DNA of 48,866 nt. It comes from JBLHGU01 sp047615875 (lineage in GTDB: Bacteria > Pseudomonadota > Gammaproteobacteria > Arenicellales > CAJQKF01). The number at the start of each line of letters is the position of its first letter. Position 1 is the stretch's first letter. The notes beneath the pieces were generated by a model, which saw only the letters and a program-made list of their open reading frames with translations, was not told the origin of the DNA and searched no databases. Shown in pieces: positions 36,093 through 45,705 of the stretch. The DNA lies in assembly GCA_047615875.1 (NCBI GenBank), contig JBLHGU010000016.1, forward strand, positions 1 through 48,866, given 5' to 3'. Position numbers and translations under genes: made by a program.

Positions 36093-36602
36093 ATGGGAAA
36101 ATTTCTTTCCGGGCGTCTAGTGGCGCTGTTGTTTCTGGTTTTTTGTGTAACGTTGGAGATTGTGGCTTTGTACTACCAGTATCAACTGGAGTATTACCCC
36201 TGCGTTATGTGCATTCACGCACGTATTATCATCGCTCTGGTTATTGCTGCACTTATCCTACAACTATTAGGCTATAAATTCGTCTGGTTAAGGATGTCTA
36301 GTCGCCTGGTAGTCGTTGCTTTATGTACCTGGATGGTTGAGCGTGGTTGGCAACTACTGGCTACTGAGCGGGGATGGAATATTGGTGACTGCAATATGGA
36401 GCTTGGTTTTCCGACCTGGTTGGCTTTCGATCAATGGTTCCCCTGGATGTTCAAAATACACGAACCCTGCGGCTATACTCCCTATGTATTGGCTGAGATT
36501 ACAATGGCCGAGATTTTACTTGTTACATGGTCACTGATATTACTCACGCAATTATGGGCGCTGGTTTACGAATTTGCGGGTAAGCAGCAAACGTCAGACT
36601 AA
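36093..36602 (+). CDS. DsbB-family disulfide bond formation protein
   Basis: A 169-residue inner-membrane protein with four helices. The first periplasmic loop has C37-V-M-C40, and the second has C100 and C126, matching the paired Cys sites through which DsbB passes electrons from DsbA to quinone. YPCVMCIHARI is the family hallmark. No DsbA partner is in the window. AAGG precedes the ATG at 36093. The several Cys-rich exported proteins upstream would be natural clients, but this is inference. Confidence 0.88.
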   Translation: MGKFLSGRLVALLFLVFCVTLEIVALYYQYQLEYYPCVMCIHARIIIALVIAALILQLLGYKFVWLRMSSRLVVVALCTWMVERGWQLLATERGWNIGDCNMELGFPTWLAFDQWFPWMFKIHEPCGYTPYVLAEITMAEILLVTWSLILLTQLWALVYEFAGKQQTSD

Positions 36603-36625
36603 CCGGCTCCACAAGGAATGGTGGT

Positions 36626-36671
36626 ATGCCTATAGGCATTAGAAGTTCCGACCCATGGACATGGGTCGGAA
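36626..36671. promoter_or_regulatory. Two hairpins between dsbB and glpK
   Basis: A small ATGCC-TATA-GGCAT hairpin (36626-36639) is followed by a 10-bp perfect inverted repeat TTCCGACCCA (36646-36655) with TGGGTCGGAA (36662-36671), six-base loop. There is no T-run after it (AT-rich ATATAAATAA instead). It could end dsbB transcription or structure the glpK leader. Confidence 0.55.
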
Positions 36672-36684
36672 TATAAATAAATTT

Positions 36685-36688
36685 GGAG
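36685..36688 (+). promoter_or_regulatory. Ribosome binding site deciding the glpK TTG start
   Basis: GGAG lies eight bases before the TTG at 36697, where the conserved N-terminus (TNFLLSIDQGTTSSRA) begins. The ATG at 36655 lies in the upstream hairpin and would add 14 residues with no family support. Confidence 0.75.
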
Positions 36689-36696
36689 TGATTGAT

Positions 36697-38181
36697 TTGA
36701 CTAATTTTCTTTTAAGCATTGATCAAGGCACCACGAGCTCTCGAGCTATGTTGTTCGATATCACGGGCAAGTCCGTTTTTACTGCTCAACAGGAGTTCAG
36801 CCAATATTTTCCACAGGACGGCTGGGTGGAGCATGATCCGGAGGAAATTTGGAATTCTGTGCTTAAGGTGACTCGTGATGCGATCAACCATGCGGACAGT
36901 CAGAATGGACGGATTGTATCGATTGGCATCACCAATCAACGCGAGACCACCATTGTGTGGAATCGACACACGGGCAAACCGGTTTACAACGCTATAGTTT
37001 GGCAGGACCGACGCACGGCTGAGAAATGTCGTGAATTAAAAGAGTTAAACGCAGAGGATTCTGTCACCAGAAAAACTGGCTTGTTACTCGATCCGTATTT
37101 CTCCGGCACTAAAATACAATGGATTCTGGATAACGTGGATGGAGCCAGGGGGCTGGCCGAAAAAGGCGAACTGGCCTTCGGTACTATTGATTGTTTCCTC
37201 ATCTGGCGGCTAACTGGTAGCAAGGTTCATGCCACCGATGCAACCAACGCGTCTCGTACTTTGTGTTTCAATATACATACTCAGCAATGGGACTTCGAGC
37301 TGCTCAAGTTATTGAATGTACCCAAGTTGGTTTTGCCAGAGGTATTGGATAGCGCCGATGAGTTTGGCTATACAGACCCGAGTTTGTTTGGAAAGAAACT
37401 TCCTATTGCCGGTGTGGCAGGCGATCAGCATGCGGCATTGATTGGTCAGGCTTGCTTTGAGCCTGGCATGATCAAAAGCACCTATGGAACCGGCTGTTTT
37501 GTCGTTCTCAATACCGGTGATAAACCCGTCACATCAAAAAACAAGTTACTAACTACCACCGCCTATCGCTTAGATGGCAAGACTACTTATGCCATAGAGG
37601 GTTCGATTTTTGTTGCAGGGGCTGCGGTGCAATGGTTACGGGATGGTATCGGTATTATTCAAACTGCCGGTGAAACGGAAGCTTATGCTGCGGGACTGGA
37701 ATCGAACAAGGGTATTTACATGGTGCCGGCGTTTACAGGATTAGGAGCCCCACATTGGGATCCTGATGCCCGTGGTGCCATTATGGGACTGACTAGAGAT
37801 ACCGGAATCGCCGAGATAGTGCGCGCGGCCCTGGAGGCCGTCTGTTATCAAACATCGGACCTGCTCGAGGCTATGGCCCAGGATGGAATTACTCCCATTC
37901 ATTTGCGAGTCGATGGGGGAATGGTTAATAACAACTGGTTGTGTACCTTCCTGGCTAATATTCTGGGTGTTTCTGTGCAACGTCCTGTTGAAACCGAAAC
38001 GACCGCATTGGGTGCGGCATACCTGGCTGGTCTACAAAGTGGCGTTTTTAGCTCACTTGACGAGTTGCAGTCGAAGTGGCAGGCGGAACAGGAGTTCTCT
38101 CCAGACATGACAACCGCTAAACGGCACAAGCTGCTTGGTGCCTGGCGTGATGCCGTGATGCGTGTCAGCTCATCACTCTGA
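36697..38181 (+). CDS. glpK: Glycerol kinase
   Basis: The protein phosphorylates glycerol to glycerol 3-phosphate. SIDQGTTSSRA is the ATP-binding FGGY opening, DQHAALIGQACFEPGM lies mid-protein, and VPAFTGLGAPHWDP with ARGAIMGLTRDT is the FGGY signature near residues 350-375. From the TTG at 36697 the length is 494, which matches the family; an ATG 42 bp upstream is unlikely. No glpF or glpD accompanies it. The gene is preceded by two hairpins after the DsbB gene, and a convergent class II aldolase follows. Confidence 0.96.
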   Translation: MTNFLLSIDQGTTSSRAMLFDITGKSVFTAQQEFSQYFPQDGWVEHDPEEIWNSVLKVTRDAINHADSQNGRIVSIGITNQRETTIVWNRHTGKPVYNAIVWQDRRTAEKCRELKELNAEDSVTRKTGLLLDPYFSGTKIQWILDNVDGARGLAEKGELAFGTIDCFLIWRLTGSKVHATDATNASRTLCFNIHTQQWDFELLKLLNVPKLVLPEVLDSADEFGYTDPSLFGKKLPIAGVAGDQHAALIGQACFEPGMIKSTYGTGCFVVLNTGDKPVTSKNKLLTTTAYRLDGKTTYAIEGSIFVAGAAVQWLRDGIGIIQTAGETEAYAAGLESNKGIYMVPAFTGLGAPHWDPDARGAIMGLTRDTGIAEIVRAALEAVCYQTSDLLEAMAQDGITPIHLRVDGGMVNNNWLCTFLANILGVSVQRPVETETTALGAAYLAGLQSGVFSSLDELQSKWQAEQEFSPDMTTAKRHKLLGAWRDAVMRVSSSL

Positions 38182-38319
38182 ATCTGAATTGTGGAATTTG
38201 ATTTATGTGCCTTCTGGACTGTCCAAAATGGGTAGTCCATCGCTCTAAATCTCTGTCTGATTAGATCAAAACCTGTTTCGGGAATTTTGTTAACACCAAG
38301 CGACTTTGTCGTACCGTAA

Positions 38320-39057
38320 TTAGCTCTCGTACTGCGATTTCTGGTCTGCAATCAAACGCAACAATGCCCGCCATTCCAGATTTAGTTTGTGTTGCATATC
38401 TTCCTCTTCCGATCCGGCGAATTGTCGAGCTGTCAATTCACATATGGGCACAGATGGCGTGACAATGTCGTCTGCGGAATTTTCACAGAGCATTTGAACT
38501 TTACATGCGCGATCAAGAAAATACATATTCATAAATGCCTCGGCAACACTTTGACCTAAGGTAATTAAGCCATGGTTACGTAGTATCAGAACCCGAATTG
38601 AAGGATCTTTAGCGACGGCCTGGATGGCTTCTCGTTCGCCATCGACCAGGGTTGCGCCTTGAAAGTCGTGGTAGCCAATTTGGTTAAAGAATCGGATGGC
38701 ATATTGACTAATCGGCCTAAGCCCGGCTGCCATGGCAGAGACTGCAACGCCACTGGTTGTGTGGGTATGAAATACGGCACTAACGTCTGGCCGAATGCTA
38801 TAAATTGCTTCATGAATGATAAATCCGGCAGGATTTAGGTCTTCACTTTGTCCGCCGACCAATTCTCCTGCTGAGTTTACCTCGCTTAAACTACTAGCGG
38901 TTACCTCATAAAACCAGTTCCCGTATGGTGTTATCAGAAATCGATCCGGGGCATCTTCCACGCGCGCAGAAATATGTGTGTGTATAAGGTCCGTCATGTC
39001 GAAGAGATCCGCCAGACGATGTGCTGCGGCTAGATCTTTGCGTAAAGATGTTTGCAT
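38320..39057 (-). CDS. Class II aldolase/adducin family protein
   Basis: This cytoplasmic metal-dependent aldolase-type protein is likely to start at ATG 39057 (MQTSLRKDLAAAHRLADLF), 21 codons after the longest frame; the 39120 start adds an atypical tail. HTHISARV, VFHTHTTSGVAVSAM and RNHGLITLG carry the His ligands expected for the Zn site (HTH and NHG). Family members act on fuculose-phosphate, ribulose-phosphate or related keto-sugars, while some are decarboxylases. A dioxygenase gene diverges from it, so a shared regulatory region is likely. Confidence 0.87.
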   Translation of the reverse strand: MQTSLRKDLAAAHRLADLFDMTDLIHTHISARVEDAPDRFLITPYGNWFYEVTASSLSEVNSAGELVGGQSEDLNPAGFIIHEAIYSIRPDVSAVFHTHTTSGVAVSAMAAGLRPISQYAIRFFNQIGYHDFQGATLVDGEREAIQAVAKDPSIRVLILRNHGLITLGQSVAEAFMNMYFLDRACKVQMLCENSADDIVTPSVPICELTARQFAGSEEEDMQHKLNLEWRALLRLIADQKSQYES

Positions 39058-39182
39058 GGTTACTACACCTATTGCTGATTTACAGTAATTTCCCAGCGGG
39101 AAAATTTTCAGGTAATTCATCGCAAAACGGTATCATAACTACCTGAATTTCTATTCAGTTGATAAACTACCACGAATTCTGA

Positions 39183-40088
39183 ATGACCAACACTATGACC
39201 GACATAACTATTTCACCATTACACGATAAGTTTGCGGCGGCTATTAGTGGCGTCCAGGTAGCGGAAGCTCTAACAAACGCTCAGTTCTTAGTGTTACGAC
39301 AGGCCTTTGACGACTTCGGTGTACTGGTGTTCCCCGATCAGCGGTTAAGTGCAGGTCAACAGCAGGTATTTGCCGAACGATTTGGCACGCTGGAAAGTTT
39401 TCCTGAGCAAAGTATGCAAAAGCAAAGCCCTAAGGTTTATAACATTTCTAACGTTGATAGTAGTGGGGCATTGCTCGGCAGTGAGAGCGTACAGGCGCGC
39501 ATGCTCAAGGGCACCGAGTTATGGCACACGGATAGCTCTTATCGAGCGATACCCGCGCTGGCTTCGTTTTTGTACGCGCTGGAGATTCCGCCTCATTCTG
39601 AAATCGGAGGTCAAACAGAATTTGCAGATATGATGTCGGCCTTTGATGAGTTGCCTGGTGAGTTACTGGAGAGAGTTGCCGGGCGAAACATGGTTCACAA
39701 CTATGAATTCGAACGTTTATATGTTGATACAGAACTGCCTGAAATTCCTTTGGCTGAGAAATTACTGGTGCCGCCAGTGACACACCCAGTGGTGCGTTAT
39801 CATTCCCATAATGATCGTAGGTCCATTTATATTACTTCGAATGTTGGGAATATGATTGGTGGATACGATTATGAAGCTGGTCGATCATTGCATGCCGAGT
39901 TGTTGGCATATGTTACGCGACCAGCTTATGTGTATCAGCATAAATGGTGCCAACATGATTTGGTAGTGTGGGATAATCGCCGTTTGCTGCACCGCGTAAA
40001 ACCCTATGATATGAGTCGCAATCGTCGAATTATGCAACGCACGACGGTTTCCGACGTTGCGCCACCTATTGGGTATAAACTAGCCTGA
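39183..40088 (+). CDS. TauD/TfdA-family Fe(II)/2-oxoglutarate dioxygenase
   Basis: The 301 residues have the facial triad H115/D117 (WHTDSSY) and H270 (LLHRVKPYD), and R286 in RIMQRTTV for the cosubstrate. FDDFGVLVFPDQ near residues 42-53 is the family opening. Substrates of related enzymes include taurine, 2,4-D-like ethers and sulfonates; none can be assigned. A DUF1989 gene follows 38 bp later and may be co-transcribed. It is divergent from the class II aldolase gene. Confidence 0.9.
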   Translation: MTNTMTDITISPLHDKFAAAISGVQVAEALTNAQFLVLRQAFDDFGVLVFPDQRLSAGQQQVFAERFGTLESFPEQSMQKQSPKVYNISNVDSSGALLGSESVQARMLKGTELWHTDSSYRAIPALASFLYALEIPPHSEIGGQTEFADMMSAFDELPGELLERVAGRNMVHNYEFERLYVDTELPEIPLAEKLLVPPVTHPVVRYHSHNDRRSIYITSNVGNMIGGYDYEAGRSLHAELLAYVTRPAYVYQHKWCQHDLVVWDNRRLLHRVKPYDMSRNRRIMQRTTVSDVAPPIGYKLA

Positions 40089-40126
40089 CTAAACCGGATT
40101 GCTCCAATTCCACACCGAGAAATAAA

Positions 40127-40726
40127 GTGACAAATAGTGAAATAATTATTGATGGCGGCCACGGCAGCGCGTTTAAGTTACAACAGGGAAGTAAGATTCA
40201 AATTACCAATATTGAAGGATCTCAGGTTGTCGATTTGTGGGCTTACTCATCGACGGATAGCAATGAATTTCTCTCTAATGAACATACTCGATCCTGTCTG
40301 GAAAAACTTATTCCCACAGTTGGCGATTGCTTGTATAGCAGTCGTCGTCGAGAGATTATAAAACTAGTAGCAGATACTTCTGTAGGAATTCACGATTTAC
40401 TACTATCAGCGTGCGATATTCAACGTTATGAGCTTTTAGGCCATGTTGGATATCATAGAAATTGTGCGGACAACTTAAGAGAAGCTCTGGCAGAATTCGA
40501 AGTCACTATTTCTGATGTGCCAAGTCCGTTTAATCTTTTCGAAAATGTTCAGATTAATGAACAGGGTGGATTGTCGATTCAACCGCCATTGGTTAAGGCG
40601 GGTGAAAGTGTGACGATTGAGGCATGTATGAATATTGTGCTGGTGCTGTCCTCATGCCCAATGGATATTGCGTTAACTAACGGCCCGGATCTTCGCTCAA
40701 AACCCGTTCGTGTAAAATTACTCTAG
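40127..40726 (+). CDS. DUF1989 (urea carboxylase-associated) protein, shorter paralogue
   Basis: A 199-residue member of the same family as the 10220-11080 protein: QGSKIQITNIEGSQVVDLW, STDSNEFLSNEHT, LIPTVGDCLYSSRRREI, GYHRNCADNLREAL and a late SSCPMD. The start is GTG at 40127 with GAGA six bases upstream. It follows the TauD-type dioxygenase by 38 bp, so the pair is probably one transcript. The biochemical role is unresolved for this family. Confidence 0.82.
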   Translation: MTNSEIIIDGGHGSAFKLQQGSKIQITNIEGSQVVDLWAYSSTDSNEFLSNEHTRSCLEKLIPTVGDCLYSSRRREIIKLVADTSVGIHDLLLSACDIQRYELLGHVGYHRNCADNLREALAEFEVTISDVPSPFNLFENVQINEQGGLSIQPPLVKAGESVTIEACMNIVLVLSSCPMDIALTNGPDLRSKPVRVKLL

Positions 40727-40959
40727 TTTCATGACGCAGCTTGGGCAGCGATAGTTCTTAAACGTTGATAGCATATTGCTTCGGGCTATTGTATCCCAGA
40801 GTTTTTCTCTTCCCAGGTGTCCTCTATTATCCGTATCTTTCTGTCGCAAACATCGCTAATTGTTTGCGCCTGAATCGAGGGGCCCCTGCCTTGTCGGTTT
40901 CTCCAGCCTTCATCTACCGGAAAAGTTCTTTTGTTCTGCCCATTTGCCAGTACTAAGTT

Positions 40960-41829
40960 GTGAACCGGAATAATCTAACCGGTATTTGGTTGATGACCGG
41001 AGGCTTTGCTTCTTTCTCAGCAGCTGATTTAATCGCGAAACTATTAACAGTGGATTTTCATCCGATTCAAATAGTCTGGTCACGTCAGCTTGGCATTGCG
41101 GCTGTAATAGTCATCTTGCTCATGCTCAAGGGCCCCAGCATTTTTCGAACTGCTGTGCCGAAATTGCAGGTGGCCAGGGGAATGTTTGCAGTGATGTCGG
41201 CAACCTGCTTTATCTATGCGATCAGTTATGTTCCGCTCGCAGATGCCGTTGCCGTAACTTTCGCTGCGCCCTTTATGGTAACAATCTTTAGCGCGCTGAT
41301 CCTGGGCGAGAAAGTCGGCCCTAGACGCTGGACAGCTGTTACGGTTGGCTTCCTGGGTACTTTAGTTATTATTCGACCGGGATACGGGGTTTTTCACCCA
41401 GCTATATTTCTGGTTCTTCTGGCCGCATTAGCCTTTGCGCTTAGACAAATAATTTCTCGACCTATTGGTAAGCTAGATCCGACCATAACCACGCTAGTCT
41501 ATACATCGATGACGGCGTTGGTCGTTCTGCTAATCCCCTTGCCGTTTATCTGGAAGACACCAGTATCATCCTATCACTTCATTCTTCTGCTTGGACTGGC
41601 ACTATTGTCTGGTCTTGGTGAGTACTTGATCATTAGGGCATTGGAAATGGCCGAAGCCGTAGTTGTTACGCCAATGCACTATTCGTTGATTATATTTAGC
41701 ACATTTTGGGGCTACTTATTCTTTGCTGATTTACCTGATCAGTGGACTTTGATAGGTGCCACTATTGTCATTGCATCTGGTCTGTACATTGTTTATAACG
41801 AAAGGAGACGTAGTCGTTCCGCTGCTTAG
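40960..41829 (+). CDS. EamA/DMT-family transporter
   Basis: A 289-residue inner-membrane protein of about ten helices in two EamA halves. GFASFSAADLIAKLL opens the first half, YVPLADAVAVTFAAPFMVTIFSAL closes the first EamA domain, and RALEMAEAVVVTPMHYS closes the second. It probably exports or imports a small metabolite. The start is GTG at 40960. The stop codon overlaps the stop of the convergent Rieske gene by 4 bp. Confidence 0.87.
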   Translation: MNRNNLTGIWLMTGGFASFSAADLIAKLLTVDFHPIQIVWSRQLGIAAVIVILLMLKGPSIFRTAVPKLQVARGMFAVMSATCFIYAISYVPLADAVAVTFAAPFMVTIFSALILGEKVGPRRWTAVTVGFLGTLVIIRPGYGVFHPAIFLVLLAALAFALRQIISRPIGKLDPTITTLVYTSMTALVVLLIPLPFIWKTPVSSYHFILLLGLALLSGLGEYLIIRALEMAEAVVVTPMHYSLIIFSTFWGYLFFADLPDQWTLIGATIVIASGLYIVYNERRRSRSAA

Positions 41830-42146
41830 TCCGTGGCAACATTGATGTAAATTTCACCATCTTCCAGCTTTACCGGCCAGGTTTTTAGATCAACGCAAAC
41901 CGGCGCACTGAGTGCTTTTCCGTCGCGCACATCAAAGCGCCCCTGATGTAGAGGGCATTCGACAACACAGTCGATAACAAAGCCATTTTCCAGGTGTTCG
42001 TCTTCGTGAGTGCACATGCCGTCGGTGGCGAAAAAGCCTTCCGGGGTGTTGTAGATACACCAGGTTTGATCGGCGTGATCAAAGCGTAGTAAGTCTTCTT
42101 CGTCGATGTCATCGGCCGCACAGGCCCGAATCCAGTTTTCGTTCAT
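41826..42146 (-). CDS. Rieske-type [2Fe-2S] ferredoxin
   Basis: A 106-residue single-domain Rieske protein with the ligand pairs C45-x-H47 (MCTHEDE) and C64-x2-H67 (CPLHQGR), spaced as in non-haem dioxygenase ferredoxins. The likely start is ATG 42146 (MNENWIRACAADDI); the longer frame to 42221 adds 25 residues that do not fit. These proteins pass electrons to ring-hydroxylating or desaturase-like oxygenases. The fatty acid desaturase gene lies about 1.4 kb upstream on the same strand, so it could be a partner. Confidence 0.85.
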   Translation of the reverse strand: MNENWIRACAADDIDEEDLLRFDHADQTWCIYNTPEGFFATDGMCTHEDEHLENGFVIDCVVECPLHQGRFDVRDGKALSAPVCVDLKTWPVKLEDGEIYINVATD

Positions 42147-42384
42147 CTTATAGGTCCAGGGTTCAATATTTGGAAACAGGGTTTTGTTGCCTGTTTTGTC
42201 GATTAAGGGCCAGTTAACCACAGATTGTCAGGTTACTAATCTTTTCAGAGTTTTACGCTATAGGCCTGGTGGTTGTGCCATGAATTTTGCAGATGGTAAT
42301 TCTGTTTAGCGCAGAATTCCACTCGGTATTCGATATTTTTAATGTCTTTCTCATATGGAGCTAATTTTTACCATGGGAAGAAGT

Positions 42385-43504
42385 TTATAGAGTGGAATGA
42401 ACATCTGCCACTGAAATCAACGCGGAGCGATCAATTTCGATACCTAATCCGGAGCTACTGCCAAGACGGGCCACGCCTTCTGCAACGATAAAATTAGTGC
42501 GGCAAAAAATTTCGCCAAAGGGGAAGTAGGTGGGGAAAGTCTCGGCAAATTCAGCATTTGGCATCACCGCGCAAACCTGCAGCATAGCGGCCAGGGCTAA
42601 AGTCATACTATTCCAGCAATGTGGCGAGACTGTCACTGAGTGTGTCTCTGCCATTGCGCCGATTTCAAGTATTTCGAGAATGCCTCCGCAACCTGCGATG
42701 TCTGGGTTGAGAATGTCAGCGGCCTGCAAATTGAGGGCTTTCAGATAATGTTCTTTACCGACCTGTTTTTCTCCAGTGACAATACGTAAACCTGCTTGTC
42801 GACGAATTCTAGCGAGAGTTTCGAGATCTTCGCCGGGGTGCGGTTCCTCAAACCAATATGGACGATAGGGCGTAACTTTCCGCGCGCAGTCCAGCGCTAG
42901 CGATGGGTTATTAATGGCGCTTAGGTCGAGCATGATATCAATATTGTCACCGACGGTTTGTCGAACAACTTTAATACATTCACCACAGTCTTGTGCATTG
43001 CCGAATTTAAGTGGGTAAATCTTGATAGCCCGATAGCCTTGCTCGACCAGATTGGTGCAGCGCTGCACCAGCCGTCCTAAATCGAGATCGCCGTCAATCC
43101 AGGTATTTGCATAGAGAGGAATATTTACCATCAAAGGGCCGCCAAGCAAGCGATATACAGGGCTATTAAGAAACTTGCCGAGTAAATCCCATAACGCCAT
43201 TTCAATGGCGCTGACGGCGCAGGAATATTCCATTTCAGAATGATCAACTTGTTTGCTCCAGACAAAGTCGCGACGAAACTGGCGTGGGCTAATATCATCT
43301 AGCTGCATTGTTTTGCCAGCCAATGACAGCAAAGTTTCCTCGGTGCTGCGTTCTTGATGAGGCAGGGTAAGGGCTTCCCCCCATCCATCCAGTCAGTCCG
43401 TCAGTAGTTTTTAAACAAACAAATAGGAAAGGTTTAACGCCTTTACCGTTAACAGTTTCCCGGCTGGGATCGGTCAGGAAGGTTTCTACACTACGGATTT
43501 TCAT
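42385..43504 (-). pseudogene. Enolase-superfamily (mandelate racemase/muconate lactonizing) gene broken by a 4-bp duplication
   Basis: The N-terminal frame starts at 43504 (MKIRSVETFLTD and LTGW) and the C-terminal frame runs to 42385. Around 43382-43389 the plus strand reads CATCCATC, a 4-bp tandem duplication. Removing one copy restores the family sequence LTGWGEALTLPHQE joined to LLSLAGKTMQLDD. The rest carries SAIEMALWDLLGK, a Lys-containing YRAIKIYPLKFG, metal-ligand candidates in MLDLSA, FEEP and TGEK, and SPHCWNS. It is probably a pseudogene or an assembly error. The intact enzyme would act on a carboxylate acid substrate. Confidence 0.85.
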
Positions 43505-43565
43505 AATTAGCGGTTATGACCTAATTCATGCAGTTTGAGTATTCCATCTTTTGAAAACGACACAC

Positions 43566-44606
43566 TCATTTCATACTTCTGGTTGCCAGTTTTTCGAAAC
43601 CTCCTTCGGTAATCATGTGGGGCGCCTGTCGGATACTCCATGCCTTGGTATTGCGACCCAACGTGCGGCGAATTGCAACCGATAGCGCTTCTAAGCTGGT
43701 GCGCAGGAAACCAGGGTCGGGCTGCGGAAGTTGCTGACCAATTGCATTGTGCAGGCCAGGTAACGAGTAGAACGGCACCTGAGGATAGAGGTGATGCTCA
43801 ATGTGATTTTCCATGTTTAGATAGAAAAATGATGTGAACCTATTAGTACGAAATGAACGTGTACTATCGATAATGGATGGGACATTCTCAGCCATTTCTG
43901 CATGCTGAATCAAACCAAATGCCGCCACAGTTATTCGACCAAGAAACAGAGGAATGACCAAATACCACAAAAGCCAATTTGCACCGGCCACAATGGCAAT
44001 ACCGATAGCAATATAAATCCCGAGGAAAATGCTGGCATTGCGACGAATACGTGCAAATTCGCTTTGTGGAATTACCCATTTCATAACATAGGTATACTTA
44101 CCGAGTACCAGGCGTTTCAAGGTGACCAGGTGAAAATGAGTTAACGCATAGCCAGATATCTCCAGCAACCAGACTCTGAGTGTTACTGGGGTGTCAAAGG
44201 GCATCTGACTGTCTTTTCCAACATGCCAGGTGTAGGTGTGATGGTTGGTATGGGTATACCGTCGATGCAATGGCTCCTCCAAATAGATCAGCGAGGTGAT
44301 CCAGAATATCAGCTCGTTCAGCCAGCGTGTTCTAAAGGCCGTGCCGTGGGCACTTTCATGGCTCATGGAATAAGCCGGCAGCGAAATAATGCTGCCATAG
44401 ATAAACAGCGTCGGCCATAGCCAGGGGCTTTCCATTGCAAGATGGACAAGATAACCGGACGCCAACAGACTCAGTAGCCACTTTGTCAGAAACAGGAGTC
44501 CCGGTTGGTCACTTCGTTTGCACAATGTCTTGATGGTTTTGCGGTCCAGAGTGACACCGCTCGAAGCCGCATTGGTCGCAGAAAACTTTTCGGTCATTGT
44601 AGTCAT
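43566..44606 (-). CDS. Membrane fatty acid desaturase-type protein
   Basis: The 346-residue integral membrane protein shows all three His boxes: H83ESAH87, H119TNHH123 and H268IEHH272, binding the di-iron centre. Hydrophobic helices lie between the first two boxes and the third. The family includes acyl-lipid and acyl-CoA desaturases and some hydroxylases, so substrate and position of oxidation are unknown. It is divergent from a LysR-type gene (136-bp gap), a typical regulator-target layout, and lies upstream of the broken enolase-like gene on the same strand. Confidence 0.9.
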   Translation of the reverse strand: MTTMTEKFSATNAASSGVTLDRKTIKTLCKRSDQPGLLFLTKWLLSLLASGYLVHLAMESPWLWPTLFIYGSIISLPAYSMSHESAHGTAFRTRWLNELIFWITSLIYLEEPLHRRYTHTNHHTYTWHVGKDSQMPFDTPVTLRVWLLEISGYALTHFHLVTLKRLVLGKYTYVMKWVIPQSEFARIRRNASIFLGIYIAIGIAIVAGANWLLWYLVIPLFLGRITVAAFGLIQHAEMAENVPSIIDSTRSFRTNRFTSFFYLNMENHIEHHLYPQVPFYSLPGLHNAIGQQLPQPDPGFLRTSLEALSVAIRRTLGRNTKAWSIRQAPHMITEGGFEKLATRSMK

Positions 44607-44741
44607 TCCAGGCCGTTTGCCTTTCTTTACGGGAGCATCGATCGACTTAGTGGTTAGTTAATCAATGAATAGATCGAAATTTAGAAGAATTTGTGATAGA
44701 AATAAAGTTAAATTTATTGCTCGCAGTGAAAGAAAATATTT

Positions 44742-45599
44742 ATGTCTAATCTTGATACTCAACTCAAGACCTTTCTACAGGTGGCACAACTGGGCAGTTT
44801 TCGACGCGCAGCAGAGGAACTGTTCGTGACTCAGTCTGCAGTGACCAGTCGAGTCAAACTGCTGGAAGAATGGCTCGGTTATGAAGTGTTTCAACGCCAC
44901 CGCCGTGGGGCCGATCTAACTGCGCAGGGCGAGCGTTTTATGCAATACGCGCGTAACGCAATCGATATCATTGAGCAGGGTCGGGAAGAGGCGCGTCACG
45001 CACAGAGTTATCGAGCCCATTATCGATTTATGAGCCAGTATCTGTTACTTGAAAGTTTGGGGTATGACTGGATTGACTGGATGAAACATCAGGCGCCAGA
45101 TGTTTCAATTAGCATCGACTGTAGTCATTCTAAAGAGGCTGCCAGAGAGATGAGTAGTGGCCTGTTAGACATCGCGGTCGGGTACCAGTTTCGCAATGCC
45201 AAGGGTGTTGTATTCGAGACACTGTTTAATGAACGATTGATACTGGTGACCAGTTGGCCCGAGCATCAGAACTGGCGTAACAACTATATTCCCATAGGCT
45301 GGGATGCTGATTTCGACGATGAACAGCGGCGCTTTATTGGCGAGTTAGAAAATGGATATAGACTTAAAACGCCATTTATAGACACGGCCAGGGCGTTGAT
45401 TCTACGTGAGCCAGGCAGTGCCTACGTGATAGAACGCAGCGCTTTGCCACTAATCGAGCAAGGCTTATTACGTCGGGTCGATGACGCACCGATTTTCGAG
45501 AGGCCGGCTCACGCCATTTATCCGGCAAAGCCGGCACAGCCAGACATTCACGACGTCGCTCTTCAGGGCTTGCGAGAAATGGCTGCAAAATACAGATGA
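44742..45599 (+). CDS. LysR-family transcriptional regulator
   Basis: The 285-residue protein has an N-terminal winged helix-turn-helix (about 1-62; FLQVAQLGSFRRAAEELFVTQSAVTSRVKLLEEWLG) and a periplasmic-binding-like effector domain (about 88-285). It is divergent from the desaturase gene with 136 bp between, so it may control that gene. LysR sites usually lie in such regions, but I could not pick out a clear T-N11-A inverted repeat. The effector is unknown. Confidence 0.9.
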   Translation: MSNLDTQLKTFLQVAQLGSFRRAAEELFVTQSAVTSRVKLLEEWLGYEVFQRHRRGADLTAQGERFMQYARNAIDIIEQGREEARHAQSYRAHYRFMSQYLLLESLGYDWIDWMKHQAPDVSISIDCSHSKEAAREMSSGLLDIAVGYQFRNAKGVVFETLFNERLILVTSWPEHQNWRNNYIPIGWDADFDDEQRRFIGELENGYRLKTPFIDTARALILREPGSAYVIERSALPLIEQGLLRRVDDAPIFERPAHAIYPAKPAQPDIHDVALQGLREMAAKYR

Positions 45600-45705
45600 G
45601 TACTGATTAGGCCAGGATACACTCTGATCGGAGTTTTGCCTGTCACAAATACTGTTATGATCCGCCGCCAAAGCGATAATGCTTCAAAAACCTACCGGCA
45701 AGCCG

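Noticed and set aside
36655..36696. An ATG-started N-terminal extension of glycerol kinase
   Set aside because: The added residues are not family-like, overlap a perfect hairpin, and a well-placed ribosome site serves the TTG at 36697.
40765..40956. A 63-codon frame between the DUF1989 and EamA genes
   Set aside because: It has no ribosome site, no family and no conserved pattern; it is probably chance.
43295..43504. A separate 69-residue gene on the minus strand
   Set aside because: It is the N-terminal piece of the enolase-superfamily gene broken by the 4-bp duplication.
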